Positions 51,012 through 63,789 of a stretch of 64,000 bases of DNA are shown here, piece after piece. The notes beneath the pieces are model-generated. The model searched no databases. It was not told where the DNA came from and was given only the letters and a program-made list of their open reading frames with translations. Each line of letters opens with the position of its first letter. Within the stretch, counting starts at the first letter, position 1. The stretch is from positions 187,236,936 to 187,300,935 of the forward strand of contig CM077676.1 in the NCBI GenBank assembly GCA_039707655.1, in the 5' to 3' direction. Both the position numbers and the translations under genes were made by a program. Source of the stretch: Elymus sibiricus. Taxonomy: Eukaryota > Streptophyta > Magnoliopsida > Poales > Poaceae.

Positions 51012-54000
51012 TTATGCGAGCCTTGGCACACTTGGAGGAAGTAATAAAAGTATGCTCAAGTCCAGAGTCCAATGAATTGATTCCAAAAACCAACAAATTG
51101 CAAATAAAACCAGAAAATATTTGAAAAGAAAAAGTTGCCAAAACCAGGGTGTCACAAACCTACCCCCCTTAGGATGAATCTCGTCCTCGAGATTTGATTG
51201 CTCAGGGAACAAATATGGATATGCTGATCTCAAAAAATCCTCTCTTTCCCAGGTAGCTTCTTCTTCGGTATGGTGTTCCCACAGTACCTTGTAAAACCTT
51301 ATTACCTTACTCCTAGTGGCTCTTTCCATCTCATCCAAGATTCTGACAGGCTTTTCCTCATAGGTCAGATCCCTAGTTAACTCTAGTGCACTCAAAATTT
51401 GCCTGTTTGATCGGAGGTGCAATGCATTTTCTCAGCTGTGATATGTGAAAGTCGTCATGAACCTCGGACAATTCTGGCGGTAGCTCTAGCTGGTAGGCTA
51501 CCCTGCCTCTTTTAGCAATCTCTGGATAACGACCAATATATCTGGGCGCAAGTTTTCCTCTGGTATGAAACCTTTTTGCCCCTTTCATGGGAGTTACTCG
51601 GAGGTAAGCATACTCTCCGGGCTCAAAAGTTACTTCCCGGTGTTTAGGGTCATAGTAGCTCTTTTGACGAGACTTGGCTGCTCGAAGACGCTCTTGAATT
51701 TCCTTAACTTGCTTCTCAGCCTCGAGCATCAAATCCGTACCAAAGATACGGTTGTCTCCTGTCTGTGATCAGTTCAAGGGGGTGCGGCATTTACGCCCAT
51801 ATAGTGCCTCAAATGGTGACATTTTGAGACTTGCTTGATAACTGTTGTTGTAGGAGAATTCGGCATAGGGTAGATTATCCTCCCACTTGGATCCATAGGT
51901 GAGGGCACAAGACCGAAGAATATCTTCCAATACCTAGTTCACTCGTTCAGTCTGCCCGTCCGTCTGTGGGTGATATGCCGTGCTATGCTTCAATACGGTT
52001 CCCAAAGCTTGATGCAAACGTAGCCAAAATGCTGAAGTAAACAAGGGCCCTCTATCCGATGTGATGGACTTGGATACTCCATGAAGGCTGACAATCCGGG
52101 ACATATAGAGCTGTGCAAGCTGGTCAGCCCTGAAAGCCACTTTAGTGAGTATATCCACGATAACCTAGATGGCATCGTGGCCTCTCGCTGACTTGGGTAA
52201 CCCAATGATAAAGTCCATACATATGTCATCCCAGTTCCACTGGGGAACCTCTAAGGGTTGTAACATTCCAGCTAGTTTCTGGTGCTCAGCCTTAACCTTA
52301 TTACATACATCGCAACATGTGACATAGTAAGCAATGTCTCTTCGCATTCCTGGCCACCAAAAAGTTTCCCTTGGGTCCTAGTACATTTTTGTTCCTCCCG
52401 GGTGAATGGAATATGCGGATTCATGGGCCTCTCATAATATTTGTTGTCTCAGGTTTTCTTGATCAGGTACGCATATTCCGTTGTCAAACCATAATGTTCC
52501 CTGATCGTCAACACGGAATGATTTGGCCTTTCCTTGTTGCATGCTTCCCTTGATCTCCTGTATGCTCTTGTCTGCTTTCTGAGCTTCCTTAATTTCTTCC
52601 GTAAGTGTTGGAGTAATTTCCAACGTATCCGGGTTAATCGGGCCGCAAAGTACTAAGTTAAGCTTGGCAAACTCTTCTTGTAACCTCGGATGGATACCTT
52701 CAGTTATTGCATTTACCGTGCCTGGTTTCCTACTGAGGGCATCTGCAACCACGTTGGTTTTTTCCGGATGATAATTGATCCCGAGATCATAGTCCTTGAC
52801 CAGTTCAAGCCATCTTCTCTGTCTGAGGTTAAGATTGGGTTGTGTGAAGATATACTTGAGACTCTTATGGTCCGTGTATATTTTACATCGCTGTCCAATG
52901 AGATAATGCCTCCAAATTTTTAGGGCATGAACCACGGCTGCTAATTCCAGGTCATGGGTGGGGTAGTTCTCCTCATGGGGTCGTAGCTGTCTGGATGCAT
53001 ATGCTACAACCTTTCCTTCCTGCATTAATACGTAGCCAATTCCACGCCTGGAAGCATCACAATATATGTCAAAGCTCTTGTGGATATCCGGGAGAATTAG
53101 GACAGGGGCCGTGGTAAACCTCGTCTTTAGCTCCATAAAGCTGCTGTCACATTCCTCCGTCCAGACAAACTTGTGATTCTTCTTCAACAGTTCTGTCAGT
53201 GGCTTGGCTATCTTCGAGAAGCCTTCAATGAAACAACGGTAGTAGCCTGCCAATCCGAGGAAACTGCGGACTTCATTACAATGGCTGGTGTCTTCCAGTT
53301 TAGTACAACAGTCACCTTGCTGGGGTCGACGGCCACACCCTGTTCTGACAGAACGTGTCCCAAAAATCCCACCTCTCTTAGCCAAAATTCACACTTGCTG
53401 AACTTGGCATACAAGCGATGGGTCCTTAGTCCCTCCAGGACAGCACGGAGGTGTTGCTTGTGCTCCTCTTCATCTTTGGAGTATATAAGGATATCATCGA
53501 TGAACACTACCACAAACTTGTCCAGGAAGTCCATGAAGACTTTGTTCATCATTCTCATGAAGTAAGCTGGAGCATTGGTCAGCCCGAATGACATGACTGT
53601 AAATTCATACAGACCATATCGAGTGGAGAAGGCTGTCTTGGGGATATCCTCTTTTATGATTTTTAGCTGGTGATACCCCGTTCGGAGGTCAATCTTGGAA
53701 AATACCTAGGCCCCGTTTAACTGGTCGAACAAATCATCAATGCGGGGAAGAGGATACTTATTTTTGATAGTGACCTCATTCAGCGGGCGATAGTCCATGC
53801 ACATTCGAAGACTGCCATCCTTCTTTTTAACAAACAGCACGGGTGATCCCCATGGTGAGATGCTTGGGCGAATATACCCTTCCTGTAGCAATTCATCCAA
53901 CTATTTCTTCAATTCCACTAGCTCTGTGGATGGCATATGGTAGTACTTCTTTTATATTGGTGCGGTTCCGGGAATAACATCGATAGCAAATTCCAGTTCC

Positions 54001-54591
54001 TGGTCGGGTGGCATTCCTGGTAATTCCTCAGGGAATACATCTGGAAATTCACTGACTACCGGAATCAGATTCATATCTGTAGCGGTGGTCTTGAATGCCA
54101 TTCCTTTCTTTGACAGCATTCTGCTAGCGGTAAACTGAACTGTTTGTCCTGCCGGGTTAGCCAATGTCACTGTCCTGGTGGCGCAGTTGATGCAGACCTG
54201 GTGCGGTGTCAACCAATCCATCCCCGTTATTATGTCCAATCCAGGGGATTCAATGGCGACAAGGGTGGCTGGATACTTAACTCCATGTATCAAGATTTCC
54301 AGGTCCTTATATATGACATTTGTTCTGAGCATGGAGCCAGGGGATTGTACCACCATGATTTTGTCCAAAAGAGAAGGAGAAAATTTGTGTATGGTGGCAA
54401 AACTCCGCGAAATAAACGAATGGGAAGCCTCGGAATCAAATAAGATTACTACAGATATGTCGTTAATAGAGAACATACCGAGAACTACGTCTGGTGCTTC
54501 GCAGGCTTCCTCAACGGAGATATGATGGACTTGGCCGCGACGGAAGTTCTGATTGGGGCGGCGTCCAATATTATTGACTTGTGGCTTGAAG
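51012..54591 (-). pseudogene. pol: pol polyprotein (PR-RT-RH-IN-chromodomain-like), Gypsy copy 2, multiply broken
   Basis: Minus-strand order as in Gypsy copy 1. Protease reads DSEAS, with Glu at the usual Gly, so it is probably inactive. RT spans [22 protein letters not shown] and [10 protein letters not shown]. RNase H retains [12 protein letters not shown] and the Glu in [10 protein letters not shown]. The integrase has a zinc finger near 52300 and a core in several short open pieces. The chromodomain-like tail is KVLWEHHTEEEATWERE. Stops or shifts lie near 53900, 53706, 53250, 52430, 52165, 51930, 51735 and 51420. The last part reads into the LTR. Not functional. Confidence 0.92.
51157..51171 (-). 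other. Polypurine tract, Gypsy copy 2
   Basis: Minus strand TAAGGGGGGTAGGTT next to the 3' LTR. Confidence 0.8.
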
Positions 54592-55599
54592 TCAGATGTT
54601 GGATCCGGCCCTCGTGGGGCACTGCTTGGAATAATGCCCGCCTTGACCACATGTGAAGCAAGTGTTGTTACGTCGGCAGTCTTCCAACACTGGCTGCTTA
54701 CCATAGGTCTTGTCCTGATTGCCTGGCTTGTTGTTATTATTGCCACTGTTCCAGGTAGGCTTGTACTCAGGCTGAACCGGTTGCCAGATACGTGGCTTCT
54801 GCACGAACTGCTCGCGGTTGTCCTTCTTAGGTTCAAACTTGCGCTTGCGGTCATTATATCCTGACTTATGCTCCCATTCAGCTATGAAAGCTTTGTTCAC
54901 CAGGGTCTGAAAGTCGGGAAAATCCAGCATACAGAGCTGACAACGGAGGGTATGATTGAGTCCTCCTAGAAATCGATCTATCTTCCTTTCTTCTGTGGAT
55001 ACATCGTGGGTGGAGTACCGTGCCAGATTATTGAATTTGTTCAGGTACTCACCAACTGTCATGTTTCCTTGAGTAAGAGCAAGGAATTCCCTCTGCTTCA
55101 CCTTCATTATGCCAGTGGGAATATGGTACCTTCGGAACACCTCCTTAAATTTTTCCCAGGAAATGTCTTCCCCCGGAGGCCATGCTATTTTTGCATTATC
55201 CCACCAGATGGTTGCCAACCCTTCCAGATAGTGAGTAACAAAAGGAACCTTGTCCGACTCATCACAGCGAGCTATTTCCAGCTTCTTTTCCATGGTCCTC
55301 AGCCAGTCATCAGCTTCAATTGGATCAACAGCTAGGCTAAAATTGGGTGGCTTGGTACGCTAAAAATCAGACAGCTTGGAGTGCGTCCCATTGTTCTGAT
55401 TCTGTCCTACCATGGTTTGCATACTTCTCAGAAATTCCATGAGATCCTGATTTCTTTTCTCCTCAAACATCCTCATAATCTGATCAGTGGTCGGTGGTTC
55501 TGGTGGTGGAGGTGGCAAATCTTTGGGTGGTTGTCCTGCTTGTCTGGCGGATCGATGAACCGGAGTACCATCGCCGCCTTTGTTACTACACCTCTTCAT
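54592..55599 (-). pseudogene. gag: gag polyprotein, Gypsy copy 2, with early stop
   Basis: Starts MKRCSNKGGDGTPVHRSA, the same place as gag in Gypsy copy 1. A TAG at 55360-55362 lies after about 79 residues. The capsid core beyond it stays open (DWLRTMEKKLEIARCDES, WWDNAKIAWPPG, MKVKQREFLALTQG) and ends in an intact CCHC knuckle ([14 protein letters not shown]). A frameshift near 54600 separates it from pol. Confidence 0.9.
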
Positions 55600-55865
55600 C
55601 CTATATCTGTTCCCATTGCAAAATATCGAATTGATGAGCCACATCCATAAGGGAAATACAGCAATGTGACACCAAGAAAACAAATTAAGAAAATGAAATG
55701 AGCAATATAATTATACAAGGCAACCCAACATCATACATGGCAAACTAGTAGGGAAATATCATGGCTAGCACTGCTCATACGGCAGTTGACATATGCAAAG
55801 ATGCTATGATGCATACATGTACTGAAACTCAAGCCTCCACTCTAGTGACGCGGGTGGCACGGACA

Positions 55866-56677
55866 CTAACAGACCGAAGACTCCCCGTCATCTGACTCTG
55901 CCTCGGAATCGGAGCTAATGATGTGGATCACGTCCTCTGGAACAAAGGAAACATGGCGACGCTGACGGGAAGGCTCTCCCTCTGAAGGAGAAGAAGCACG
56001 ACGCCTCAGCATCGGAGCAGCTGGAGTGGCTAGCAGTGAAGCCCACTCAGCTGGGGTCTCACGTCAGACACTAGACGAAGTGCCTGGCGGTCTGAACGAA
56101 CTAGAAGGAGTCTCAGGCACTAGCGAAGGTGGAATAGGCGGTGTATACACTGGTGAAAACACAGGAGGAGGAGGAGACTATGCTGCAGCAATAGCTGCAA
56201 GTGCCTCTCGGGCATGAGACAGCTCCTCAGCTAGGGAGGTGATCATACGATAACTGGCGTTCAGATAATGGGAAAAACACCAGTCGCACGATCACTCGCC
56301 GGATCAACAGGCGCAAAAAGGACTCGCCGTGTCGTAGGCGACAGGGTGGGGTAATGAAAGAAACCTGGGTGTGTCTGCATCTCGACCTCATGAAAGCGCA
56401 AGTCAGTGAGAGCCTCCACAGCAGCAAACTGAATCGCCAGATCGGGAGTAGAAGAAGTTCTGCGCTTGGAAGAGCGGGAGTAGCTGCCAATCTTTGAACT
56501 CGCAGTAAGGAAGGCCTCAGCATGGTACTCGTACACTGAACTTGCAAGCTGCTCTCGGAACACCTGATACACTGGGTCTTCGCCATTAGGGTAGAGTCGA
56601 AGCCAGACGCTGCGAAGCAGTACTGGAAACGTGAACGGTGCCGTCTCATGGTTGTAGTGGTATGGAACAGGTGCCAT
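55866..56677 (-). pseudogene. Extra ORF between LTR and gag (dsRBD-like layout), Gypsy copy 2
   Basis: Begins MAPVPYHYNHETAPFTFP. The first 138 residues are open and cover the whole putative domain: VLLRSVWLRL helix, YQVFREQL, EYHAEAFLT and SYSRSS strands, PDLAIQFAAVEALTDL helix, then THPGFFHYP. A one-base shift near 56262 leads to a helical segment (AEELSHAREALAAIAAA), a TAG at about 56176, a Pro/Ser-rich linker with a further stop, and an acidic tail (SSDSEAESDDGE). It is longer than in Gypsy copy 1, which lacks part of the middle. The two copies are diverged but alignable, and position and reading direction relative to gag are the same. Confidence 0.65.
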
Positions 56678-56828
56678 CTACACTCATAAGGCCAACGGTT
56701 AGTGAAACAAATGAATCTAGATGCATGCTATGCAACAGGCAAATGCAACAAGCAAAGCACACACCAAGACTCTAGACTAATCGGGATTCTAGCGCATGGT
56801 TAACTAGGGTGTCCTACAGTCAGCGCGT

Positions 56829-56839
56829 CTCTAATACCA
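56829..56839 (-). other. Primer binding site, Gypsy copy 2
   Basis: Minus strand TGGTATTAGAG, one or two changes from the initiator tRNA-Met complement. Confidence 0.7.
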
Positions 56840-56844
56840 AGCAT

Positions 56845-59800
56845 TGTGGCACCCCGGCTCAAAGGACCGATTTACCTTGTGTTCCCAACCCAGAGATCAT
56901 GTCTTCTAGAAACACACAACAACTTGGAACAGAATAGAACTGATCTTTATTAATATGGTACAAGTACAAGCTTGGATATTACAAAGGATAGTGAGGCCAG
57001 GAGCACTACTCGTGCTATGACAGTATCTACATTATTTATGAAACATCTCAAGGGCCTCAATACTAGTGGAAATACTACGGCATAGCGGAAAATCGGGTGA
57101 GGCACTCCATCCCATAGGGACACTGCTTTGACACAACCTAGTTAGCGTAGCATGAACCATCGGAATCTCCATCCTCAGCTTCTCTTGCATCTGGCATGCT
57201 ACACCAGGTGAGTACTTGGAATGTACTCGCAAGCTCACAGCAACCAAAACAGTGCAGCAAACAACAGCATGGCATGCAATGACTAGATTAAATGTTCAAG
57301 AACCAGGCATGCTTTAAGATGCTCACTTACTGTTGCCAACCTACTCTCCTCCGGGTTCACACCATATGATCCCCGGAATACTCGTGATTCAAACATCACA
57401 TCTGAGCTTAAGACAAGTCCTTACATAATTATTACTGTTGACCATGCAGTGTGACCTAGTACGAACTATGTCCAATACCGTGGATGCGGCTATTCGAATA
57501 GATTCTTACACTCTGCAGAGGTTGCGCACTTTACCCACACCATGGACATTCAACCAATGAAACTTGCCTAACCCGTGACCCTTCTATCATACCACCGACA
57601 ATCATTCCCCTTCTAGGTCATGCCCTGGGTGGCCCCTGTGTCACTCCTGACACCTGCTACCGTCGTGGCCAAACTAAACTGTCCCAAACGGGGACGCCGG
57701 CAAATAACTCAACTTGGGCTCACAAGGTTATCGTCGTCTACCTGATCAGGGCAGCACGCACGCATAACCTTCCCTCTTTGGTGGTACCGGTCAAAGAGCA
57801 CGAGGTTAGACCAAGTCAAGGCCGTCCCACTCCAGCAGATGTGGCTGCACGGGTAAGTCCGGGTCGGTGGCACTTGATCAACCATCAAGTTTAGATTTTA
57901 GTGAATATGCATCAGACAAAATTATCCTATCATACTTGCTAGTTTATGCCATGTCATTAAACAATATGAGCTAAGTCATTTTTATCCTTTATTAAACTAA
58001 TGCAAAAAGAATTCAACATAGAGCCAACACTATTGTAATGCCTTATGCAATGGATGATGTGGCTTGCCTTACTCAAGTGGGGTGTCAACAAACTCCTGGT
58101 CTTCAACACCAAAGTAATTTTCCTCTGAAAATATTTTTAAATGGCAAAAGAAAATGTCACATAAAGCATTTCTATTGACCAAAAATTTTGTGAATATTGG
58201 AAAAATACCAAATTTTGCCAGAAAATAAAGGGGCTCAAGACAAAACTATTGCAAAAGGAATCAATTGATTTGGACTTGTGGTTTAAAAATTAGAGCTGGT
58301 CAAAGTTCTAGAATTTAAATAGAAAAAGAAAAACTTCCAGCGGGCCACGTCGAAGGCGTAAACCCGAAGTACGCTTCCACTAGCGTACCGCTTCGGGCGC
58401 GGCTGAGTCGCTGACGGGTGGAGCCCAGCTGTTTAATTTAAAAGAAAAAGAGGGAACAGAGAGAGGGCGGCTCACCGACGGTGGTTGCCGGTGATGGAGA
58501 CGGCGGCAAGGTCAGGAGACGGCGGGGACGGATCGAGCAGACGACAATGGTTCTCCCCGTACCCGCGGCTTCTCTAGAGACGGCCTAACGGCGTCGCCCC
58601 CTTCCTCTCCGGCGGCGGCTGGCTGCGGTGTTCGTCGGAAACGGTGATTCCGGCAGCGTCTCAGCCAGGGAAGGGGTCAGGGAGGGCCAGGGAAGTGCAC
58701 TGAGCTCGAAGAAGGGGTCGGGAGAGGCTGGGGTTGGTCAGAGCTGGTGGGGGCGGAGCTAGCTGAGCGGCAAAACTCCAGCGTGATGCGAGGCCAGAGG
58801 GCCACTCGGCCTTGGCTCGGCGAGCTGGGGCTCGATTGGAGGTGGATGGAGTGTGGTGAGGAGCTGGGACGAGCCGGGCGGGGCTTTTATAGGTGGGGAG
58901 AGGTCGACAGTGGCCGCAAGCCGTCATGGCGTTGCTGGCGGAGCAAGGACCGCAAGTTGGCCGTCGCGGAGCGGACGAGGTGATGGTGGAGGTCAGTGGA
59001 GTTAATACGACGCGATAGCTCAACGGGAGGAAGAGGACAGCCAGCGCGGCCATAGTAGCAGCACGGGCGCAACAGTGTGGCGCTCGGTGGCGGCCGGCGA
59101 GAGCGTTCCCGGCGAGGGGGAGGGTTCTAGAGGGGGTACGTGGGTGGCGGCGATGATGTCGGCACGACCAGACAAGGTACGGCGACGCGGGATGGCTGGA
59201 GTGGTCGCGTCCGATGCGGTCGGCGTGCAGAGCATGACTTTGGCCGTGCTAGCCTCGTGATCACCACGGGCACTGGCACCTGGAGGCCATGCAAGCCTGT
59301 CAAACCTTGTCCATTGTGCCGACCTGAGCTCAAATAGGTGCCCTAGGGCAAGGATAGGGCTAGGGATGGCTCAAACTGCCCGAGCTCATCCAAAACAGCC
59401 TCTGGCTAGGATCTTGGGGAGGTTCCAGAGAGAATATGAGTTGGAAGTTGAGCTAGAAGATTTGTCTGGGGTGTTCTGGGTAGGAAGGACTACCTTCTAG
59501 CAAGATTGGAGAAATTTTCAACAAGTTTTGAACATGGTTCATGTACAAACCACATTCTGGTCCAGAAGCTTGCTGATGATGTTGCATTCACATAGATTGG
59601 CTCCTGATGATGAAATTTGGTATTGAGTTATTATTTGGTGGTGGAAAGATGCTATAAAAGTTTCAGAGCCAATGAACACTTCTAGCTGGTACTTCCTTCA
59701 CAAACGTTTGAAATGGCCAGAAGCTTGTCAGTATATTTTTGCTGAAAATTGAACTGGGCTAAGACATATTTTTGGATATTGTGGAAAGATATAGCCCCTA

Positions 59801-60252
59801 GTATCTCAGGGATTAATTTGGGAATTTTCTAAGTCATGGAGATATAGGTTGCTTCACAAAGGCCAACTCTGTCTAGAAGATAAAAGGAATTTTCTGGACA
59901 AAATATTGTACTGGACAATGGAATATTTTTGGGTATTGTAGGAGTAGATGATGTCAAGAAGGTGTGGTATTAATTTGAGTTTTTTCTGATCAACAGAGCT
60001 ATAGGTTGCTTCACAACCCGTAGTGATAATAGGCATTTTCAAAGGAGAAAATGAATTTTGTTGAAAGAATAAAAATTAGGGTTTGGTTCAGCAGTGTTTT
60101 GGAGAGATTATGAGAGCCTTGGCACACTTGGAGGAAGAAATGAAAGTGTGCTCAAGTCCAGAGTCCAATGAATTGATTCCAAAAACCAACAAATTACAAA
60201 TAAAACCAGAAAATATTTGAAAAGAAAAACTTGCCAAAACCAGGGTGTCACA
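56845..60252 (-). repeat. 5' LTR of Gypsy copy 2
   Basis: About 3.41 kb. Plus-strand edges are TGTGGCACCCCGG and CCAGGGTGTCACA. An AATAAA signal lies at 56946-56951 (minus strand). The uninterrupted sequence allowed exact placement of both insertions in the sister LTR. Confidence 0.92.
58884..58892 (-). promoter_or_regulatory. TATA box of 5' LTR, Gypsy copy 2
   Basis: Minus strand CTATAAAAG in a GC-rich setting; the matching position in the 3' LTR has lost the motif. Confidence 0.6.
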
Positions 60253-60257
60253 CCTGG
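60253..60257. other. Target-site duplication CCTGG (right) of Gypsy copy 2
   Basis: Matches 40164-40168. Confidence 0.9.
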
Positions 60258-63200
60258 CCCCTTCGGTATTGGCGGTGCTCCGCCTTGGCCACACCTTGAA
60301 GACCAGGGAAAGTCTCTGGAAGAAATCAAAAGAAAACAAATCAGGACGCTGACCCGGGACGACAGCCGGCGGCCGGCCAAGGACAAAAAACAAAACTTAC
60401 CAGCAAAGAGCTCCTCTAACCACCGCACATCCCGCAGCATCCACTCCTCCTTCGCCGACCACTCCGCTGCCTGCACCTCTTCCTTGGCCATCACCTCGCG
60501 GCGCTCCTCTGCCAGCATTTCGAGCTCCGCGCGGTGGTCGGCCACCCGCCGGTTCTTCTCCACCGCCAGTTAGTCGCACTCCTCGGCGGCTCGGCAGTGC
60601 TGAAGCTCGCTCTCGCCGAATTTCCACTTGGCCTTGTCCAGCCGGCCTTGCAAGAGTGCAGTAGCGGCTGCAAAAATACCAGGGTGGCCATCAACAGCCG
60701 GATGAAGAAAAAGAAGAAGCTTGAGAAGGTTCGACCCTGCTGCTCCGCAGCCGGCCCGAACCTCGGGGGCTACACCCAGTGGGTATGCTGGCGCACCCCC
60801 ACTGAAAGATAGCAAAATACATACCTTTGGCACGGTGCAGCTCACCTCCATGGTCGCGAGCCGGGCTTCCATGGCTGCGAGCTGGACTTTGCTCTCCCCA
60901 TACTTGCCCACGAGCGCGTGTGCGATGCTACGCGCTGGTCGTGGAGGGCCTGCAAGAGAAGAAACCAGGCGAAAGTCAGGAAAGTGCTTGAGAAGGCTCG
61001 ACCCGCCTGATGCACAGCCGACCCGAGCCTCGGGGGCTACACCCATTGGGTGCGCTGGCGCGCCCCCAATGGAAGGCGACCGGTCCGGTCAAACGAAACA
61101 AGCAGGAAGCGCAAAAATGAGAAGAGCGTGAAGCTTACCGCAACCGACTGCTCTGCGGGTGACGTCCTATAGCTCTGCGGTGGTCGACAAACCCCGCGTG
61201 CACCCTATCCACCGCGACGGACAAGACGCCCGGGGCCGTCCCGCTGGGGGCCTCGATCATGGCCGCCCAGTCCTGCTGCAGCCGGGGGGTGGAGCCGGTG
61301 CTGCTGCCGCTGTTCGCCGGCCTTGGCTCGGGACTACGCCTGGGGGCCCATGCACCCGGCCTTGTGGGCATCAAGGCATCGGGGTTCTCTCCTTTCAGCG
61401 TGGCGGTCACGGGCTGGCCGCCGCCCTCACTGCCAGGGCTGTCTGGGAGGCCGCCGACCGACGGTTCGCCCGGTGAGCCCGTCTGGCCAGCCTCCGGCTG
61501 CCGGGCACCAGGCGCGCCCTGGCCGGCCGCCGCCCCGGTCACCCCTGCATCGATCTCCACCTGGCGGCCTGCCTCGTTTCAGGCCACAGCACCCTCTTGC
61601 GCCTTGGTGGCGGCGTCCGCCTGCGCTTGGGCGGCGGCGTCTGCCCGCTCCTTGGCCGCGTCCTCCTTCCGCACCTCCTCCATGCGCCTCCTCCTCCTGG
61701 CGAGCCTAGTCGGCCAGATCGGCTAGCGAGCTCTCTCTTGTGCCGGCCCCGCCTCCCAGCACTGACAGGGAGACGACCTTGGCGGCGTCTTTCGGGGCCC
61801 TGGATGACAAGACCCAGTTAAAAACAAAAAGAAAAGCAAAGCAAGAAGGAAGCAGAAGATAGAACACAGAAGAACAACTTACCTCGAGCTCATCGGGACG
61901 GCCGGCTTGGCCCGCTGCCTTGGGGCTGACTGAGGTCCCTCAAACGCCCTGGCCGCGGACCGTACCTTCTTCGCGGCTGGCCGCCCTCTGGCTGACGTCA
62001 ACTCCGCCGGGCGTGCCGCGGGTGCCGGCTCCTCTGTCGGCTGCTTCCCGTGCGGCCGCGTGTCTGCCGTCCTCCGCAGCCGCCTCCGGGGCGTGGATGC
62101 GGGACCAACCGGCGCTGTCGGCGCCATGACATCGCCCTCGCCGGTGGCATCCTCCATGTCGTCGTCCGACCAGTCCTGGAGAGACGAGCCTCCAGCTGCG
62201 TCGCCCCCGCCGGCTAGGGTATCCTCAACCTCTGGCTCGGCCGCCTCCCGGTCTACCTCGTCCTCCTCGGTGAAGGCCTCGTGGTCCAGCAACAAATTAG
62301 CATGGGGGTTCGGCCCATCGTGGGTCAGCTGGCTCGGGAAACGCTGTAGCCGGCCCAATGGGTCAGCCTGAATGAAAAGGGAAGAAAACGCGAAAAAACG
62401 GGGTCCAAGGACTCACCGCAGGCACAGGAGCCTGCCGGCTGTAGGGCTCCTTGCCGAAGCGCCACCCCGCCTCGGCGAGCCCGGCGGTGGAGATGTTGTT
62501 GACGTGGCGGGCGACTTCGGCCGGCGTCAGCTCCTTCGTCGACATCCAGTAGGGGTCGCGCCGGCCGCTCCTATCACAGATTCGGTGCGGCCGGCGCTGC
62601 AGCGGCAGCACCCGGCGGCTGATGAAGGCCGCGATGAGGTCTGTGGCGACGAGCCCCTCCCCGACAAGCATCTCCAGGAGCCGGATGTAGAAGTTCATAT
62701 TTTCCCTAGATGACTGCCTGGGGTTGTGGCCCCAGTTCCGCTTCTCAGCCGGCGGGGCGTTGTTGAAGGGGGGCATAATGATGCGGTCGACCGCTGGGTT
62801 GACGTTCTTCACATAGAAGAACGATTTCTGCCATTTCTTGGCCGACTCCTCGAGAGGAAGTTTGGGAAAGCCTCCAGCCGAACGGCCATACACCACCGCC
62901 GCCCTGCAAGTGGACATGACGCCCGCCGCCGCCGTCTGCTGCTTGAGGTAGAAGAGCCGGCACTAGAGCTCGGTGTACAGCAAGATGCCGATGTAACCCT
63001 CGCAAAATGCCACGAAGGAGGAGAGCTGCAGGATGGAGGTCGCGCCAAGATGGTGCGGTTCCAGACCAAAGAAGGTGAGGAACCTGTAGAAGAAGTCGCT
63101 CGCGGGGAGGCCGAATCCACGAGCGAAATGCGCGAGGAAGACCACCACCTCGCCGTCCCGCGGTGCCGGTACGACCTTCATGCCGGGCGCGCGCACCTCT

Positions 63201-63298
63201 ACCTCGTTCGCCGGCGGCAGCCTCCGCGTGCGGCGGAGGTACGCGATGTCCTCGTTGTTCACATCGGAGCCCTCCCAAGAACCCTTGGGCCGCGCCAT
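60253..63298 (-). pseudogene. Putative gypsy-type transposon protein (N-terminal and central exons)
   Basis: Starts MARPKGSWEGSDVNNEDIAY. Residues about 45-110 (EVVVFLAHFARGFGLPAS, FGLEPHHLGATSILQL, FVAFCEGYIGI) match the domain named putative gypsy-type transposon in plants. An in-frame TAG at about 62963-62965 follows LLYTEL; the same frame then continues through KKWQKSFFYVKN and YWMSTKELTPAEVARHVN to a GTGAGT donor at 62416. A second exon (62367-61883) is acidic and Ser/Ala/Pro-rich and ends at GTAAG. Later exons near 61800-61140, 60960-60850 and 60660-60400 are Ala/Gly-rich or strongly helical (AELEMLAEERREVMAKEEVQ), as in a coiled coil; the last has another TAA. The 3' part lies at 39766-40168. 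The native function is not known. Confidence 0.7.
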
Positions 63299-63789
63299 TG
63301 TCGGGTCCGGCGGGGGCGCGAGTGCGGTGACGGTGCGGTGAAGGCCGAAGAGGATCCCCTGTGGGTCACCAGTGCGGTGCGGCAGTGGCTCATGCGAGCG
63401 CCGCCGCGGCAGGGCGCTGCATGCGTGCGCGGGCTAGAGAAGAGAGAGAGGTTGAAGACGAAGCAAGGGGAGGGGGGCGAAGTGTGGAGTGCCTCGGCCT
63501 CTCGCTCTCCCCTCCATTTAAGCCCACGGCAGGACGTGGGGGAGTGGGATCATTTGCGCCCACGATTCCCACTCCCCCACGAAACACAGGTGTGTTACGC
63601 ACGAATTAAACGCCTCAGGGAGACCAATCGAAAGGGCTCGGCCACAGCGGATCCTGCGCACGGGCCGAAGCAGCGGCCTGGTGGTCCAGCCTGCGGCGAC
63701 GTCTCGTCGCGTGCGTCGCTTGGCAGGCTCCGGCCTACAGCTAGCCTGCACGTGGCACGACCCCGGCTAGCGGCGGGCGCAAAGCCTAA
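63299..63789 (-). other. Upstream region of the gypsy-type gene
   Basis: GC-rich leader with a purine/CT transition at about 63435-63520; no supported gene. Open frames in all directions reflect base composition. Confidence 0.45.

Larger units (their letters stand above)
40169..51156 (-). repeat. 3' LTR of Gypsy copy 2, interrupted
   Basis: LTR segments are 40169-41901, 48590-49482 and 50387-51156. Outer ends: TGTGGCAGCCCGG at the left and CCAGGGTGTCACA at the right. The position equivalent to the TATA box in the other LTR reads TTCTTTTTAGGC (near 48905), so the motif is lost. Confidence 0.9.
40169..60252 (-). mobile_element. Gypsy (chromovirus) LTR retrotransposon, copy 2, coding-defective, with two nested insertions
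   Basis: Same family as 3899-16141, on the opposite strand. The right LTR (5') is intact; the left LTR (3') is expanded to about 11 kb by two insertions. Without those it is about 3.4 kb, like the other. The CCTGG duplication is perfect. The internal region holds the same extra ORF, gag and pol, all broken by stops and frameshifts. It sits inside a gypsy-type transposon gene. Confidence 0.92.
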
